From assembly GCF_001981305.1 (NCBI RefSeq), contig NZ_MSCW01000007.1, positions 1 to 64,000 on the forward strand: a DNA stretch of 64,000 nt. Direction: 5' to 3'. The first letter of the stretch is position 1, and each line of letters begins with the position of its first letter. This DNA comes from Marinobacter lutaoensis. Its GTDB lineage: Bacteria > Pseudomonadota > Gammaproteobacteria > Pseudomonadales > Oleiphilaceae. This document shows positions 51,901 to 59,958 of this stretch, in pieces. The notes beneath the pieces are model-generated. The model ran no database searches and had not been told where the DNA came from. It worked only from the letters and a program-made list of their open reading frames with translations. Position numbers and translations under genes: made by a program.

Positions 51901-52424
51901 CCATCGTCGACAACTACGCCCGGGTGCTCGCCTACAAGGACGAATACGAAGTGGCCCGGCTGTTCAGCAACGGCAGCCTGCGCCGGCAGCTGGCGCAGGA
52001 GTTCGAGGGGGACTTCGAACTGGAGTTCAACCTGGCGCCGCCCTTGTTGAGCCGGGCTGGCAACGGCGAGCGCCCGAAAAAACTGACGTTCGGCCCCTGG
52101 ATGGAGACCGTGTTTGGCTGGCTGGCCAAGGCACGGGTGCTGCGCGGCACCCCCTTCGACCCGTTCGGCTACACCGCCGACCGCCGGCTGGAGCGGCGCA
52201 TCATCCGTGAGTATGAGGCGGACATCGGCTTCCTGCTCAAGCACCTGAGCCGGGATCACGCCGACGCCGCCCGAGGCCTGGCCAGCCTGCCGGCCCGCAT
52301 CCGTGGCTTCGGTCCGGTGAAGGAAAAGGCCTATCAGGCCACCCGCAAGGAGCGTCAACAGCTGCGGGCGGAAATCAACCCGAGCGCACGCGAGCACCAG
52401 CAAATCGCCAACGCGGCCGTCTGA
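48942..52424 (+). CDS. Fused indolepyruvate ferredoxin oxidoreductase family protein
   Basis: A 1,160-residue 2-oxoacid:ferredoxin oxidoreductase in which the alpha (thiamine-PP) and beta/gamma subunits are joined. The N-terminal part has [10 protein letters not shown]; then comes a TPP region ([42 protein letters not shown]), a ferredoxin-like Fe-S segment ([13 protein letters not shown] and later cysteines, from about residue 635), and a gamma-type domain with [16 protein letters not shown]. It oxidatively decarboxylates aryl- or branched 2-oxo acids to acyl-CoA. It sits with an amino acid dehydrogenase and a sodium symporter. ATG at 48942 is preferred over a GTG at 48933. Confidence 0.93.
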   Translation: [1160 protein letters not shown]

Positions 52425-52435
52425 CAACAAAAAAC

Positions 52436-52469
52436 GGCGGTCACGGGCCCCACACGGGTGGTGACCGCC
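52436..52469 (+). other. Intercistronic hairpin
   Basis: GGCGGTCAC pairs with GTGACCGCC around a 16-nt loop between the oxidoreductase and the amino acid dehydrogenase genes. No T-run follows, so partial attenuation or mRNA processing is likelier than full termination. Confidence 0.5.
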
Positions 52470-52490
52470 ATGAACCAGAGGTGAAACGCC

Positions 52491-53591
52491 ATGAACGTAT
52501 TCAGCCATCCCGAGTTCGATCAGCACGAACACCTGTCCTTTTTCTGCGACGCGGAAACCGGACTCAAGGCCATTGTCGCCATCCACAACACCTCCCGTGG
52601 CCCGGCCCTCGGCGGCTGCCGCATGTACCCCTACGCCACCGACGAGGAGGCACTGCGTGACGTGCTGCGCCTGTCCCGGGGCATGACCTACAAATCCGCG
52701 CTGGCCAACCTGGATCTGGGCGGCGGTAAGTCGGTGATCATCGGTGATCCGCGCCGGCACAAAACCGAGGGCCTGCTGGAGGCCATGGGCCGGCATCTGG
52801 AAACCCTGGGCGGTCGCTACATCGCCGCCGAGGACTCGGGCACCAGCGTGCCCGACCTCAAGGTGATGGGCCGGTACACCCGCCACGTGGCGGGCATTGC
52901 CGAACGCACCGGTTTCAACGGTCTGCCGAGCAACGGCGACCCTTCCCCCGCCACCGCCTACGGCACCTTCATCGGCCTCAAGGCCGCGGTGCGGCACAAA
53001 TACGGACAGGACGACCTCAAAGGCCTGAAGGTGGCCATACAGGGAGTTGGCAACGTCGGCTTCCGGCTGGCCCGGCACCTGCGGGACGCCGGCGCCGAAC
53101 TGTGGGTGTATGACATCCACGCCGACAACATGCAGCGGGCGGTGGAACAGTTGGGAGCCAAGCCCGCCACCGCCGAGGACATTCTGTTCCTGCCGGTGGA
53201 CGTGGTCGCCCCCTGCGCCCTGGGCGCGGTCCTCAACGACCGCAGCATTCCCAAACTGCGGGCCGGTATTGTCGCCGGCGCCGCCAACAACCTGCTGGAA
53301 CGTCCGGAGCACGATGCCCTGCTCAAGCAACGCGACATCCTTTATGCCCCGGACTTCGCCATCAACGCCGGCGGCATCATCGATGTGTTCCACGAGCGTA
53401 CCGGCGGCCGCCCGGAGCAGGTGCGCGCCCACATCGAGACCATCGGCGACACCCTGACCGAAATCTTCAACCGCTCGCGCCGGACCGGCCTGCCGACCGG
53501 CGAGATCGCCAACGAACTGGCGGAGGAGCGGTTCCGGAAGCACACCGCCGGTGCTGGGCTGGCGCCTGGGCGGTTGGCTCGCGCCGGTTGA
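52491..53591 (+). CDS. Leu/Phe/Val dehydrogenase (Glu/Leu/Phe/Val family)
   Basis: A 366-residue NAD-dependent amino acid dehydrogenase: L-amino acid to 2-oxo acid + NH4+. Diagnostic segments are [33 protein letters not shown] (two catalytic/substrate Lys), the Rossmann IQGVGNVGF and [11 protein letters not shown], ending in a helical tail. Length and motifs fit leucine or phenylalanine dehydrogenase and not glutamate dehydrogenase. Its product is the substrate type of the fused ferredoxin oxidoreductase just upstream, so the two would act in sequence. Confidence 0.93.
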   Translation: MNVFSHPEFDQHEHLSFFCDAETGLKAIVAIHNTSRGPALGGCRMYPYATDEEALRDVLRLSRGMTYKSALANLDLGGGKSVIIGDPRRHKTEGLLEAMGRHLETLGGRYIAAEDSGTSVPDLKVMGRYTRHVAGIAERTGFNGLPSNGDPSPATAYGTFIGLKAAVRHKYGQDDLKGLKVAIQGVGNVGFRLARHLRDAGAELWVYDIHADNMQRAVEQLGAKPATAEDILFLPVDVVAPCALGAVLNDRSIPKLRAGIVAGAANNLLERPEHDALLKQRDILYAPDFAINAGGIIDVFHERTGGRPEQVRAHIETIGDTLTEIFNRSRRTGLPTGEIANELAEERFRKHTAGAGLAPGRLARAG

Positions 53592-53614
53592 CCTGACGCC
53601 GGCGCATCCCCCTT

Positions 53615-53641
53615 GGGCCGCGGTTCGCCGCGGCCCCTTTT
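53615..53641 (+). terminator. Intrinsic terminator with UUCG loop
   Basis: A 9-bp stem GGGCCGCGG/CCGCGGCCC capped by TTCG and followed by CTTTT, between the dehydrogenase gene and the NSS transporter gene. The extra-stable tetraloop makes this convincing; read-through could still supply the transporter gene. Confidence 0.85.
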
Positions 53642-53674
53642 CCCTGACAACAACAAGTACGACAGGAGCAAGTC

Positions 53675-55087
53675 ATGTCTTTGAGTTCATCCGGTTCCGC
53701 CACCTACACGGGGGCACTCGAGGGTGCCAACGCCAAACGCGGGCTCTGGTCCTCCCGGCTCGCCTTCGTCTTGGCCGCCACCGGTTCGGCGGTCGGCCTG
53801 GGCAACATCTGGAAGTTTCCCTATATCACCGGCGAGAATGGCGGCGGCGCCTTCGTTCTGGTCTATCTGGTGTGCATTGCGGTGGTGGGCATCCCCATCA
53901 TGATGGCGGAGGTGATGATCGGCCGTCGCGGTGGCCGCAGCCCGGTTAACAGCCTGCGCCTGATCGCGGAACGGGACCGGCTCAATCCGGCCTGGAAACT
54001 GGTTGGCGCGGTTGGCATCCTGGCCGGGTTCCTGATTCTGTCGTTCTATTCGGTGATTGGCGGCTGGGCGGTGTCCTACGTCGGCACCACCGCCAGCGGG
54101 GCCCTCACCGGTCAGTCCGCGGAAGCGGTCGGTGCGATCTTCTCCGATCTGCTGAGCGACCCGATGACACTGCTGCTCTGGCACACCGTGTTCATGGCTC
54201 TGGTGATGGTGGTGGTGGCCCGGGGCGTGCGCTCCGGTCTCGAACGGGCCGTCAGCATCCTGATGCCGGGCCTGTTCGTGCTGCTGCTGATCATGGTCGG
54301 CTACGCCATGACCACCGGGGCCTTCGGCCGGGCCGCCGCGTTCCTGTTCCAGCCGGACTTCTCCAAGCTCACCACCTCCGGCGTACTGATTGCCCTGGGG
54401 CATGCCTTCTTCACCCTCAGCCTGGGCATGGCGGTGATGATGGCCTACGGCTCCTACCTGCCCAAGCACGTGTCCATCGCCAAGACTTCCATCACCGTCT
54501 CGGTGATTGACACCGCGGTGGCGCTGCTGGCGGGCCTGGCGATTTTCCCCGTGGTCTTCGCCAACGGCCTGGAACCCGGCGCCGGGCCCGGTCTGATCTT
54601 CCAGACCTTGCCGCTGGCGTTCGGGCAGATGCCCCTGGGCGCTTTCTTCGGGACCCTGTTCTTCGTGCTGCTGATCTTCGCCGCCTGGACCTCCGGCATT
54701 TCCCTGCTGGAACCCATCGTGGAATGGCTGGAGGAACAGAAAGGCCTGAACCGGGCCGTCAGCACCCTGGGCGCCGGCTTCATCTGCTGGGCGCTGGGCA
54801 TCGCCTCGATCCTGTCGCTGAATCTCTGGTCCGACGTGGCGCCGCTGTCGTTCATCCCGGCGCTGGAAGGCAAGACCATCTTCGACCTGCTCGACTTCTT
54901 CACCGCCAACATCCTGCTGCCCCTGGGCGGTCTTCTGGTGGCGCTGTTCGCCGGCTGGGTGATGTCCCGCCAGGCCATGGAGAACGAGCTGTCGCTGTCG
55001 GCGCCGGCGTTCAACCTGTGGTTCATCACCGTCCGCTTCCTCACTCCGGTGGCGGTGGCCGTGGTGTTCGTCTACAACCTGATCTGA
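53675..55087 (+). CDS. Sodium-dependent amino acid transporter, NSS family
   Basis: A 470-residue inner-membrane symporter of the neurotransmitter:sodium family (LeuT-like) with 11-12 helices. The N-terminal Na+ and substrate site is FVLAATGSAVGLGNIWKFPYITGENGGGAFVLVYL, and FFTLSLGMAVMMAYGSYLPKH is the TM6-type segment. It should take up a hydrophobic or aromatic amino acid with Na+, suited to the dehydrogenase/oxidoreductase pair upstream and to the Na+ gradient built by the nearby Mrp antiporter. AGGAG precedes the ATG. Confidence 0.93.
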   Translation: MSLSSSGSATYTGALEGANAKRGLWSSRLAFVLAATGSAVGLGNIWKFPYITGENGGGAFVLVYLVCIAVVGIPIMMAEVMIGRRGGRSPVNSLRLIAERDRLNPAWKLVGAVGILAGFLILSFYSVIGGWAVSYVGTTASGALTGQSAEAVGAIFSDLLSDPMTLLLWHTVFMALVMVVVARGVRSGLERAVSILMPGLFVLLLIMVGYAMTTGAFGRAAAFLFQPDFSKLTTSGVLIALGHAFFTLSLGMAVMMAYGSYLPKHVSIAKTSITVSVIDTAVALLAGLAIFPVVFANGLEPGAGPGLIFQTLPLAFGQMPLGAFFGTLFFVLLIFAAWTSGISLLEPIVEWLEEQKGLNRAVSTLGAGFICWALGIASILSLNLWSDVAPLSFIPALEGKTIFDLLDFFTANILLPLGGLLVALFAGWVMSRQAMENELSLSAPAFNLWFITVRFLTPVAVAVVFVYNLI

Positions 55088-55093
55088 CCTTCC

Positions 55094-55115
55094 GGGGAGC
55101 CCAGCCGGGCTCCCC
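55094..55115 (+). terminator. Terminator between NSS transporter and sirtuin
   Basis: A 9-bp stem GGGGAGCCC/GGGCTCCCC with loop AGCC between converging genes. Followed by a C/T run; T-tract is poor. Confidence 0.65.
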
Positions 55116-55136
55116 TCCCCGTATCCCCCCCGCCGG

Positions 55137-56039
55137 TTACAGGCTCGCCAGCGTCACCGCCAGGGTCCCGGCGATGTCCGCATCAAGCTTCAGATCCACC
55201 AGCTCGTCGGCCCGGGTCCGGCCCCGGTTGAGCGTGGCCATGGGCAATCCCCAGTCCCGGGCATGGCGGCAGAAACGAAAGCCGGAATACACCATCAACG
55301 ATGAGCCGATCACCAGCAGCCCGTCACAGGCCCGCAGGGCCTCCAGCGCCCGGGTGACCCGTTCCCGGGGCACGAAGTCGCCGAAAAACACCACGTCCGG
55401 TTTGAGAATACCGCCACAGGTGGGGCAGTCCGCCACCCGGAAGCCGGAGAAATCCACGTCCAGGTCGGCATCCCCGTCCGGCGCGGAGTGGGCGGTGTGG
55501 CCAAGAAATGCCGGGTTGAGGTCTGCGCAGCGGGCATGCACGTCGTCCCGAGCAAGGCGGAGGCCGCACCCCATGCAGCGGACCCGGTCGGCCCGGCCAT
55601 GCAGGTCCAGCACCGCTCGGCTACCGGCCTTCTGGTGCAGGCCATCGACATTTTGGGTAACCAGCAGGTGACAGTGGGTGCGCCACTCCAGCTCGGCGAT
55701 GCCGGCGTGGCTGGCGTTGGGGCGGGCGTCGCGGATGACCGGCCAGCCGATCAGGCTGCGTCCCCAGTAGCGCTGGCGAGTGGCGGCCCGCTCCATGAAC
55801 TCCTGATGCTGGACCGGCGGCCGGCGTTTCCAGCCTCCGTCCACATCACGGTAGTCCGGGATGCCGGAATCGGTGCTGACCCCGGCACCGGTCAGAATCA
55901 GCAGCCGGGGATGTCGGTGGATGAATTCCGCCAGCCGCGCCCCAGCCCGTTCCGGCGGCATCGGCTCGGAAGGGGCTGCGGTCGCCGGCAGGCGCTGACT
56001 GGCGCTGAAGGGGCGGATTCGGTGCGGGGTCCGGGTCAT
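55137..56039 (-). CDS. NAD-dependent deacylase, SIRT4-like class II sirtuin
   Basis: A 300-residue SIR2 protein with an intact zinc site, unlike the sirtuin at the start of the window. GAGVSTDSGIPDYRD opens the NAD fold, TQNVDGLHQKAGS and DLHGR surround the catalytic His, and CMGC (about residue 165) with CPTC gives the four Zn cysteines. GSSLMVYSGF completes the NAD pocket. The GAGVSTDSGIPDYR form is typical of SIRT4-like bacterial sirtuins; the substrate is unknown. Start ATG at 56037-56039; a frame extends to 56075. It converges on the NSS transporter. Confidence 0.9.
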   Translation of the reverse strand: MTRTPHRIRPFSASQRLPATAAPSEPMPPERAGARLAEFIHRHPRLLILTGAGVSTDSGIPDYRDVDGGWKRRPPVQHQEFMERAATRQRYWGRSLIGWPVIRDARPNASHAGIAELEWRTHCHLLVTQNVDGLHQKAGSRAVLDLHGRADRVRCMGCGLRLARDDVHARCADLNPAFLGHTAHSAPDGDADLDVDFSGFRVADCPTCGGILKPDVVFFGDFVPRERVTRALEALRACDGLLVIGSSLMVYSGFRFCRHARDWGLPMATLNRGRTRADELVDLKLDADIAGTLAVTLASL

Positions 56040-56114
56040 GGGGGTCCTGAAACACGGCCGTGGCGTGACCTTCATGTGGCGTGACCTTCATTCTGGCCGG
56101 CGGCCGCGTTTCCA

Positions 56115-57023
56115 TCAACCCGAAGAACCGGCCTCCGGCTCCGGATTCACCGCCAGTTCCCGGAGGCGCCCGGCCAGAAACTCCATGACCACGCGGACTC
56201 GGGTCATCTGTTGGGTGTCCTGGTTGACGTGCAGCCACAGGTCGACCGATTCCCCCTCCAGCGGCGGGGACAGCCGCCGCAGGTCGCCGGCCCGCTCGCC
56301 GATGTAGCACGGCAGCACGGCCAGGCCGGCACCCGCCCGGGCCAGCGACACCATGGTCTGAAGGCTGTTGCAGCGGATCACCGAGACCGCGTGCCTGAGG
56401 TGGCGGCGATACCATCGGCCGGTGGCCAAGTGACTGAAGGTTTCATCCGGCAGGATCCAGGTCTGGCGGTCCGGCGCGTTTTCCAGGTCCATGTCCCGGT
56501 GCCGGCGGCAGAAACCGCCGCTGCCGTAGACCGCGGACGCCAGGCTGGCAATGCGTTCCCCCTCCCAGGTCGCCTGGGGGCGGTTTTCCGGCCGCAGGGT
56601 CAGGTCCGGCTCCCGGTGCGCCAGGTTGCTGACGTCGTTGTCGGTCAGGACCTCCAGCTCGATGTCCGGGTAGGCGTTCACCAGTTCCGCCAGCACCGGG
56701 GCCAGCAGCCACGCCAGCATCACGTCCTCGGCGGCAATGCGCACCTTGCCCACCGGCGCCGTGTCCGCGCCCACCAGTTTGCGCTGCAGGGTCTCCAGAT
56801 CCGCCGCCAGCCGTTCGGCTTCCCGGAATGCCAGTTCACCGGCCGGCGTCAGGCGCAGGCCGTTCGGGTTGCGTTCAAAAAAACGCACCCCCAGGGCGTC
56901 CTCCATCTGGTCCAGGCGCCGCAGCACCGTGGTCTGGTGCACCCCCAGCAACTCACCGGCCTTGGCCAGGGTTCCGCCGATTGCTAGGGCTCTCAGGTAG
57001 CGAAGATAATCCCAGTCCATCAT
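56115..57023 (-). CDS. LysR-family transcriptional regulator
   Basis: A 302-residue regulator. The N-terminal winged helix is DYLRYLRALAIGGTLAKAGELLGVHQTTVLRRLDQMEDALGVRFFER, followed by a LysR substrate-binding domain (VRIAAEDVMLAWLLAPVLAELVNAYPDIELEVL). The HTH has Gln-Thr-Thr where Pro-Ser-Ala is usual, as in LTTRs of the PA0218/YafC-like group. It is divergent from a small cationic protein gene, so it may control it, or itself. The exact ATG (57023 or 57020) cannot be decided. Confidence 0.9.
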   Translation of the reverse strand: MMDWDYLRYLRALAIGGTLAKAGELLGVHQTTVLRRLDQMEDALGVRFFERNPNGLRLTPAGELAFREAERLAADLETLQRKLVGADTAPVGKVRIAAEDVMLAWLLAPVLAELVNAYPDIELEVLTDNDVSNLAHREPDLTLRPENRPQATWEGERIASLASAVYGSGGFCRRHRDMDLENAPDRQTWILPDETFSHLATGRWYRRHLRHAVSVIRCNSLQTMVSLARAGAGLAVLPCYIGERAGDLRRLSPPLEGESVDLWLHVNQDTQQMTRVRVVMEFLAGRLRELAVNPEPEAGSSG

Positions 57024-57160
57024 CACTGCATATTTGCAACACGAGTACGAAGTTTAACGTATTCATACTGCAAATAAGAGCCCATACACTGCCCCGGTGA
57101 ATGGGTTACTCAACAGGTATTCAGCCGACATTTCACCGGTCAGCACGGGAGGCAGGCACG

Positions 57161-57355
57161 ATGACTGAAACGTTCGTCACGACCACACGACCACTGCCGT
57201 CCAGTATCCTCCACAACGGCACCGAGGTCCGCCGGCAGCATACCCGCGCTGCGGCTCGGAAACTGGCCGGCTTCCTCCGTCGCAAGATCCGCCGGATCAA
57301 CCGCAAGGCAACGGAAGTGGCCCAGGACATGCCCCAGGTGCAGGGCGGCCACTGA
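57161..57355 (+). CDS. Small cationic protein, 64 residues
   Basis: Strong GGGAGG 8 bp before the ATG. The product is Arg/Lys-rich (RRQHTRAAARKLAGFLRRKIRRINRK), predicted as one amphipathic helix of about 30 residues with a flexible N-terminus. It could bind nucleic acid or membranes, but no family is recognised. Divergent from the LysR gene, with 138 bp between starts. An in-frame extension to 57101 is possible but less supported. Confidence 0.6.
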   Translation: MTETFVTTTRPLPSSILHNGTEVRRQHTRAAARKLAGFLRRKIRRINRKATEVAQDMPQVQGGH

Positions 57356-57368
57356 CGACAGCGCCACG

Positions 57369-57398
57369 CCGGCGGGCCGGGCAATACCGGCCTGCCGG
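57369..57398. terminator. Hairpin between the small cationic protein gene and acyl-CoA ligase gene
   Basis: CCGGCGGGCCGG with CCGGCCTGCCGG (one mismatch in 12 bp), loop of 6 nt, between converging genes. No T-run. Confidence 0.45.
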
Positions 57399-57417
57399 GC
57401 TCAGCCGATCATCCCCA

Positions 57418-59100
57418 CTAGGTTTCCCAGACCACTTTCCGCCCCACCGCGGCCCACTCGGCCATACGTTCCTGATACGCACGTTCAATCACGTTTCGCC
57501 GGATCTTCATGGTGGGCGTCAGCATCCCGTTCTCCATGGTCCAGGGGTCTTTCACCACCACCAGGAACGCGAGCTTCTCATGGGGTTCGGCCGTGCCGTT
57601 GAGCGTGTCCAGTTGTTGGCTCAGTTCCCGCTCCAGGGCGCCACGGTCACCGCCCTGGACCAGCTGCCGGCGGGCGTCCTCGGACAGTAGCACCATCAGG
57701 CAGGGCTGGGGCTGGTTGGCGCCGGCCACGCAGACCACTTCCGCCTGGGGATGGCGGAAGCGGTTTTCGATCGGCACCGGCACCACGTACTTACCCTTGG
57801 CGGTCTTGAACAGGTCCTTCACCCGGCCCGTGATCCGCAGGCAGCCGTCTTCGTCGATCTCGCCCATATCGCCGGTCCTGAGGAAGCCGTCCCCGGTCAT
57901 ATCTTCCCGGGTCTTGTCCGGATTCTTGTAGTAGCCCAGCATCTGGCCGGGGCTTTTCACCTCGATCTCGCCGCCCGCCCCGATCCGGTGTTCAACGCCG
58001 GGATTGGCCATGCCCACCGTTCCCACTTTCGCCTGCCCGGGACGGTTGGCATGGGAGTAGCCGAAGTTCTCGGACATGCCGTACACCTCCAGCAGCTCCA
58101 AGCCCAGGTTGCGGTACCAGGCAATGATTTCGGCGGACAGGGGCGCGGCGCCGGTCAGGGCCGCGCGGCAGTGGTCCAGCCCCAGCTGGCGCAGGATCTT
58201 TCTCTTCACCAGCGAGCCGAGTATGGGAATCCGGAACAGGCGGGCCTGTCGCGACGGGGGCAGCTTGGCGTTCACACCCAGGTAGAATTTCGTCCACAGC
58301 CGGGGGACCGAGAAGAACAGGGTGGGTCGGGCCCGCTGCAGGTCGGCCTGGAAGGTATCCAGGGAATGGGCGAAATACAGGTGAAAGCCGTAGTACAGGG
58401 ATTGGGTTTCCACCGCGGCCCGTTCCGCCACGTGGGCCAGGGGCAGATAGGACAGCATCCGCTCTTCCCGGCTCACCGGGAACAGCTGCTGCAGGCCGTC
58501 GGCCACCGAGATCATGGTGCGGAAGCTGTGCATCACCCCTTTGGGCTGACCGGTGCTGCCCGAGGTGTAGACGATGGTGGCGAGGCTGTCCGGGTCCGGC
58601 CGTCGCGCCGCCGCCGGCGCTTGGCGAGCCACGATATCGCGCCATTGCGGCACGTCGTCCCGGGGCGACAGGGGCAGCGAGACCAGCGGCAGGTCCGCCG
58701 GCAGCCGGTCCCGGATGCCGTGCCAGCCGTCGGCGCTGCCGTCCATTTTGCCCAGAAACAGCAACCGGGCCTCGCAGTGTTCGAGAATGTAGCGGGCGGT
58801 GTCGCCGTTGAGGGTCGGATACAACGGCACCGACACATGCCCCGCCGCCCAGATGGCCAAATCCGCCAGGATCCAGTGGGCACTGTTCCGCCCGAGGATG
58901 GCGATGTTGCTGCAGGCCGGCAACGCCAGCTGCTCCAGATATCCGGCCATGCGGGACACCTGGTCGGCGGCCTGGCGCCAGGTGATGTCCTCGACCTGGC
59001 CATCCGGACCGGGTTGGCTCAGGTAGACGGCATCGGGGGTGTGCTCCGCCCAGTGGTGGAGGCAATGCAGGGACGTCCGCTTGCATGGGTCGACGGCCAT
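57418..59100 (-). CDS. Long-chain acyl-CoA synthetase, FadD15/AMP-binding type
   Basis: A 560-residue ANL enzyme that activates fatty acids to acyl-CoA. P-loop TIVYTSGSTGQPKGVMHS, A5 YGMSENFGYSH, A7 RTGDMGEID, A8 GRVKDLFKTAKGKYV, and a C-terminus lengthened as in the FadD15/eukaryotic ACSL-like class. GGAG at 6 bp supports the ATG at 59098-59100. It is the second acyl-CoA ligase in the window, probably for longer chains than the AlkK-like one. Confidence 0.92.
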   Translation of the reverse strand: MAVDPCKRTSLHCLHHWAEHTPDAVYLSQPGPDGQVEDITWRQAADQVSRMAGYLEQLALPACSNIAILGRNSAHWILADLAIWAAGHVSVPLYPTLNGDTARYILEHCEARLLFLGKMDGSADGWHGIRDRLPADLPLVSLPLSPRDDVPQWRDIVARQAPAAARRPDPDSLATIVYTSGSTGQPKGVMHSFRTMISVADGLQQLFPVSREERMLSYLPLAHVAERAAVETQSLYYGFHLYFAHSLDTFQADLQRARPTLFFSVPRLWTKFYLGVNAKLPPSRQARLFRIPILGSLVKRKILRQLGLDHCRAALTGAAPLSAEIIAWYRNLGLELLEVYGMSENFGYSHANRPGQAKVGTVGMANPGVEHRIGAGGEIEVKSPGQMLGYYKNPDKTREDMTGDGFLRTGDMGEIDEDGCLRITGRVKDLFKTAKGKYVVPVPIENRFRHPQAEVVCVAGANQPQPCLMVLLSEDARRQLVQGGDRGALERELSQQLDTLNGTAEPHEKLAFLVVVKDPWTMENGMLTPTMKIRRNVIERAYQERMAEWAAVGRKVVWET

Positions 59101-59303
59101 CGGTCACTCCTGTTTGTTTTTATTGGATTTTTCTGACCTGCGTATGCGCGTGTCATACCTGCTTCATAGTAGTCGAGATCCGGCTCGTCTCAAGCGGAGC
59201 GTCGGAACGAGAACCTGTTCAAAATTTAACCTATGACATCCGGAGGGAGTGGACTAGAGTAAAAGGGACACTGTCTCAAATGGCATTCCGCCTGGAGGTC
59301 ACC

Positions 59304-59411
59304 GTGAGAAACGCATCCCGCTCGTTCCTGATTTTCCCGGTCTGGGGCATGATCCTGATCGGCTCCGCCGCCTTCCTGTACTGTGCCTACGCCGGCCTAC
59401 TCGGCGGCTGA
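59304..59411 (+). CDS. Possible 35-residue membrane microprotein
   Basis: GTG start with GGAGG 5 bp upstream; product MRNASRSFLIFPVWGM followed by a hydrophobic helix ILIGSAAFLYCAYAGLLGG. An ATG at 59280 would give 43 residues. A single transmembrane segment with a basic N-terminus is typical of microproteins. It ends 5 bp before the convergent Lrp gene. Supported only by the ribosome-binding site and composition. Confidence 0.45.
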   Translation: MRNASRSFLIFPVWGMILIGSAAFLYCAYAGLLGG

Positions 59412-59416
59412 CTCCC

Positions 59417-59866
59417 CTAGCGGCGGAACTTGGTTTCCAGCACCACCGCGGAGTTGGTGCGCTCCACCCCTTCCAGGTTGCCGATATCGTCCAGAACCCG
59501 GCTCAGTTCTTCCAGGGACTGAGCCTGGACGATGGCAATGAGGTCGTACTCCCCGCTCACCGAAAACAGCTGGGTCACCTGGGGAATGTCTTCCAGGGCG
59601 GCGTTGGTGCGGGCGGTCAGCTTCTGCACCACCTTGATTGAGACATGGGCCTCCACCTGGTTGTCCAGGTACTCCCCGCCCAAAATGACGGAATAGCCCC
59701 GGATCACCCCCGCCTTCTCCAAACGGGCCAGCCGGTTCTGCACGGTCGAGCGCGACACATGCAGCGCCTTGGCCAGTTCGGTCACGCTGGCCCGGGCATT
59801 GGTACGCAACAGCATGAGCAGTTTCTGATCCTGCGAATTAATCATTTTGATATCCAGATTGGTCAT
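59417..59866 (-). CDS. Lrp/AsnC-family transcriptional regulator
   Basis: A 149-residue regulator: N-terminal HTH (LLRTNARASVTELAKALHVSRSTVQNRLARLEKAGVIRGYSV) and C-terminal RAM/AsnC ligand-binding domain (FSVSGEYDLIAIVQA). It senses amino acids in the family. It is divergent from astA, 92 bp away, and probably controls arginine or lysine breakdown there. Start may be 59866 or the Met at 59845. Confidence 0.9.
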   Translation of the reverse strand: MTNLDIKMINSQDQKLLMLLRTNARASVTELAKALHVSRSTVQNRLARLEKAGVIRGYSVILGGEYLDNQVEAHVSIKVVQKLTARTNAALEDIPQVTQLFSVSGEYDLIAIVQAQSLEELSRVLDDIGNLEGVERTNSAVVLETKFRR

Positions 59867-59958
59867 TTTGACCCAATACTAGATCATTTCGGACGTTTTG
59901 AAACTGCAATTCGGCGGGCTGGCTCGGCATACTGGGCAAAAACGCCAGGGACCCGACC

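Noticed and set aside
50511..53543. 1,010-residue minus-strand frame
   Set aside because: Antisense to the oxidoreductase and amino acid dehydrogenase genes; Gly/His/Gln-rich with no recognisable domain.
3601..57400. GC-rich hairpins as a REP or mobile repeat family
   Set aside because: The hairpins at gene ends share the CCGG/GGCC composition of terminators but not a common sequence, so no repeat family is claimed.
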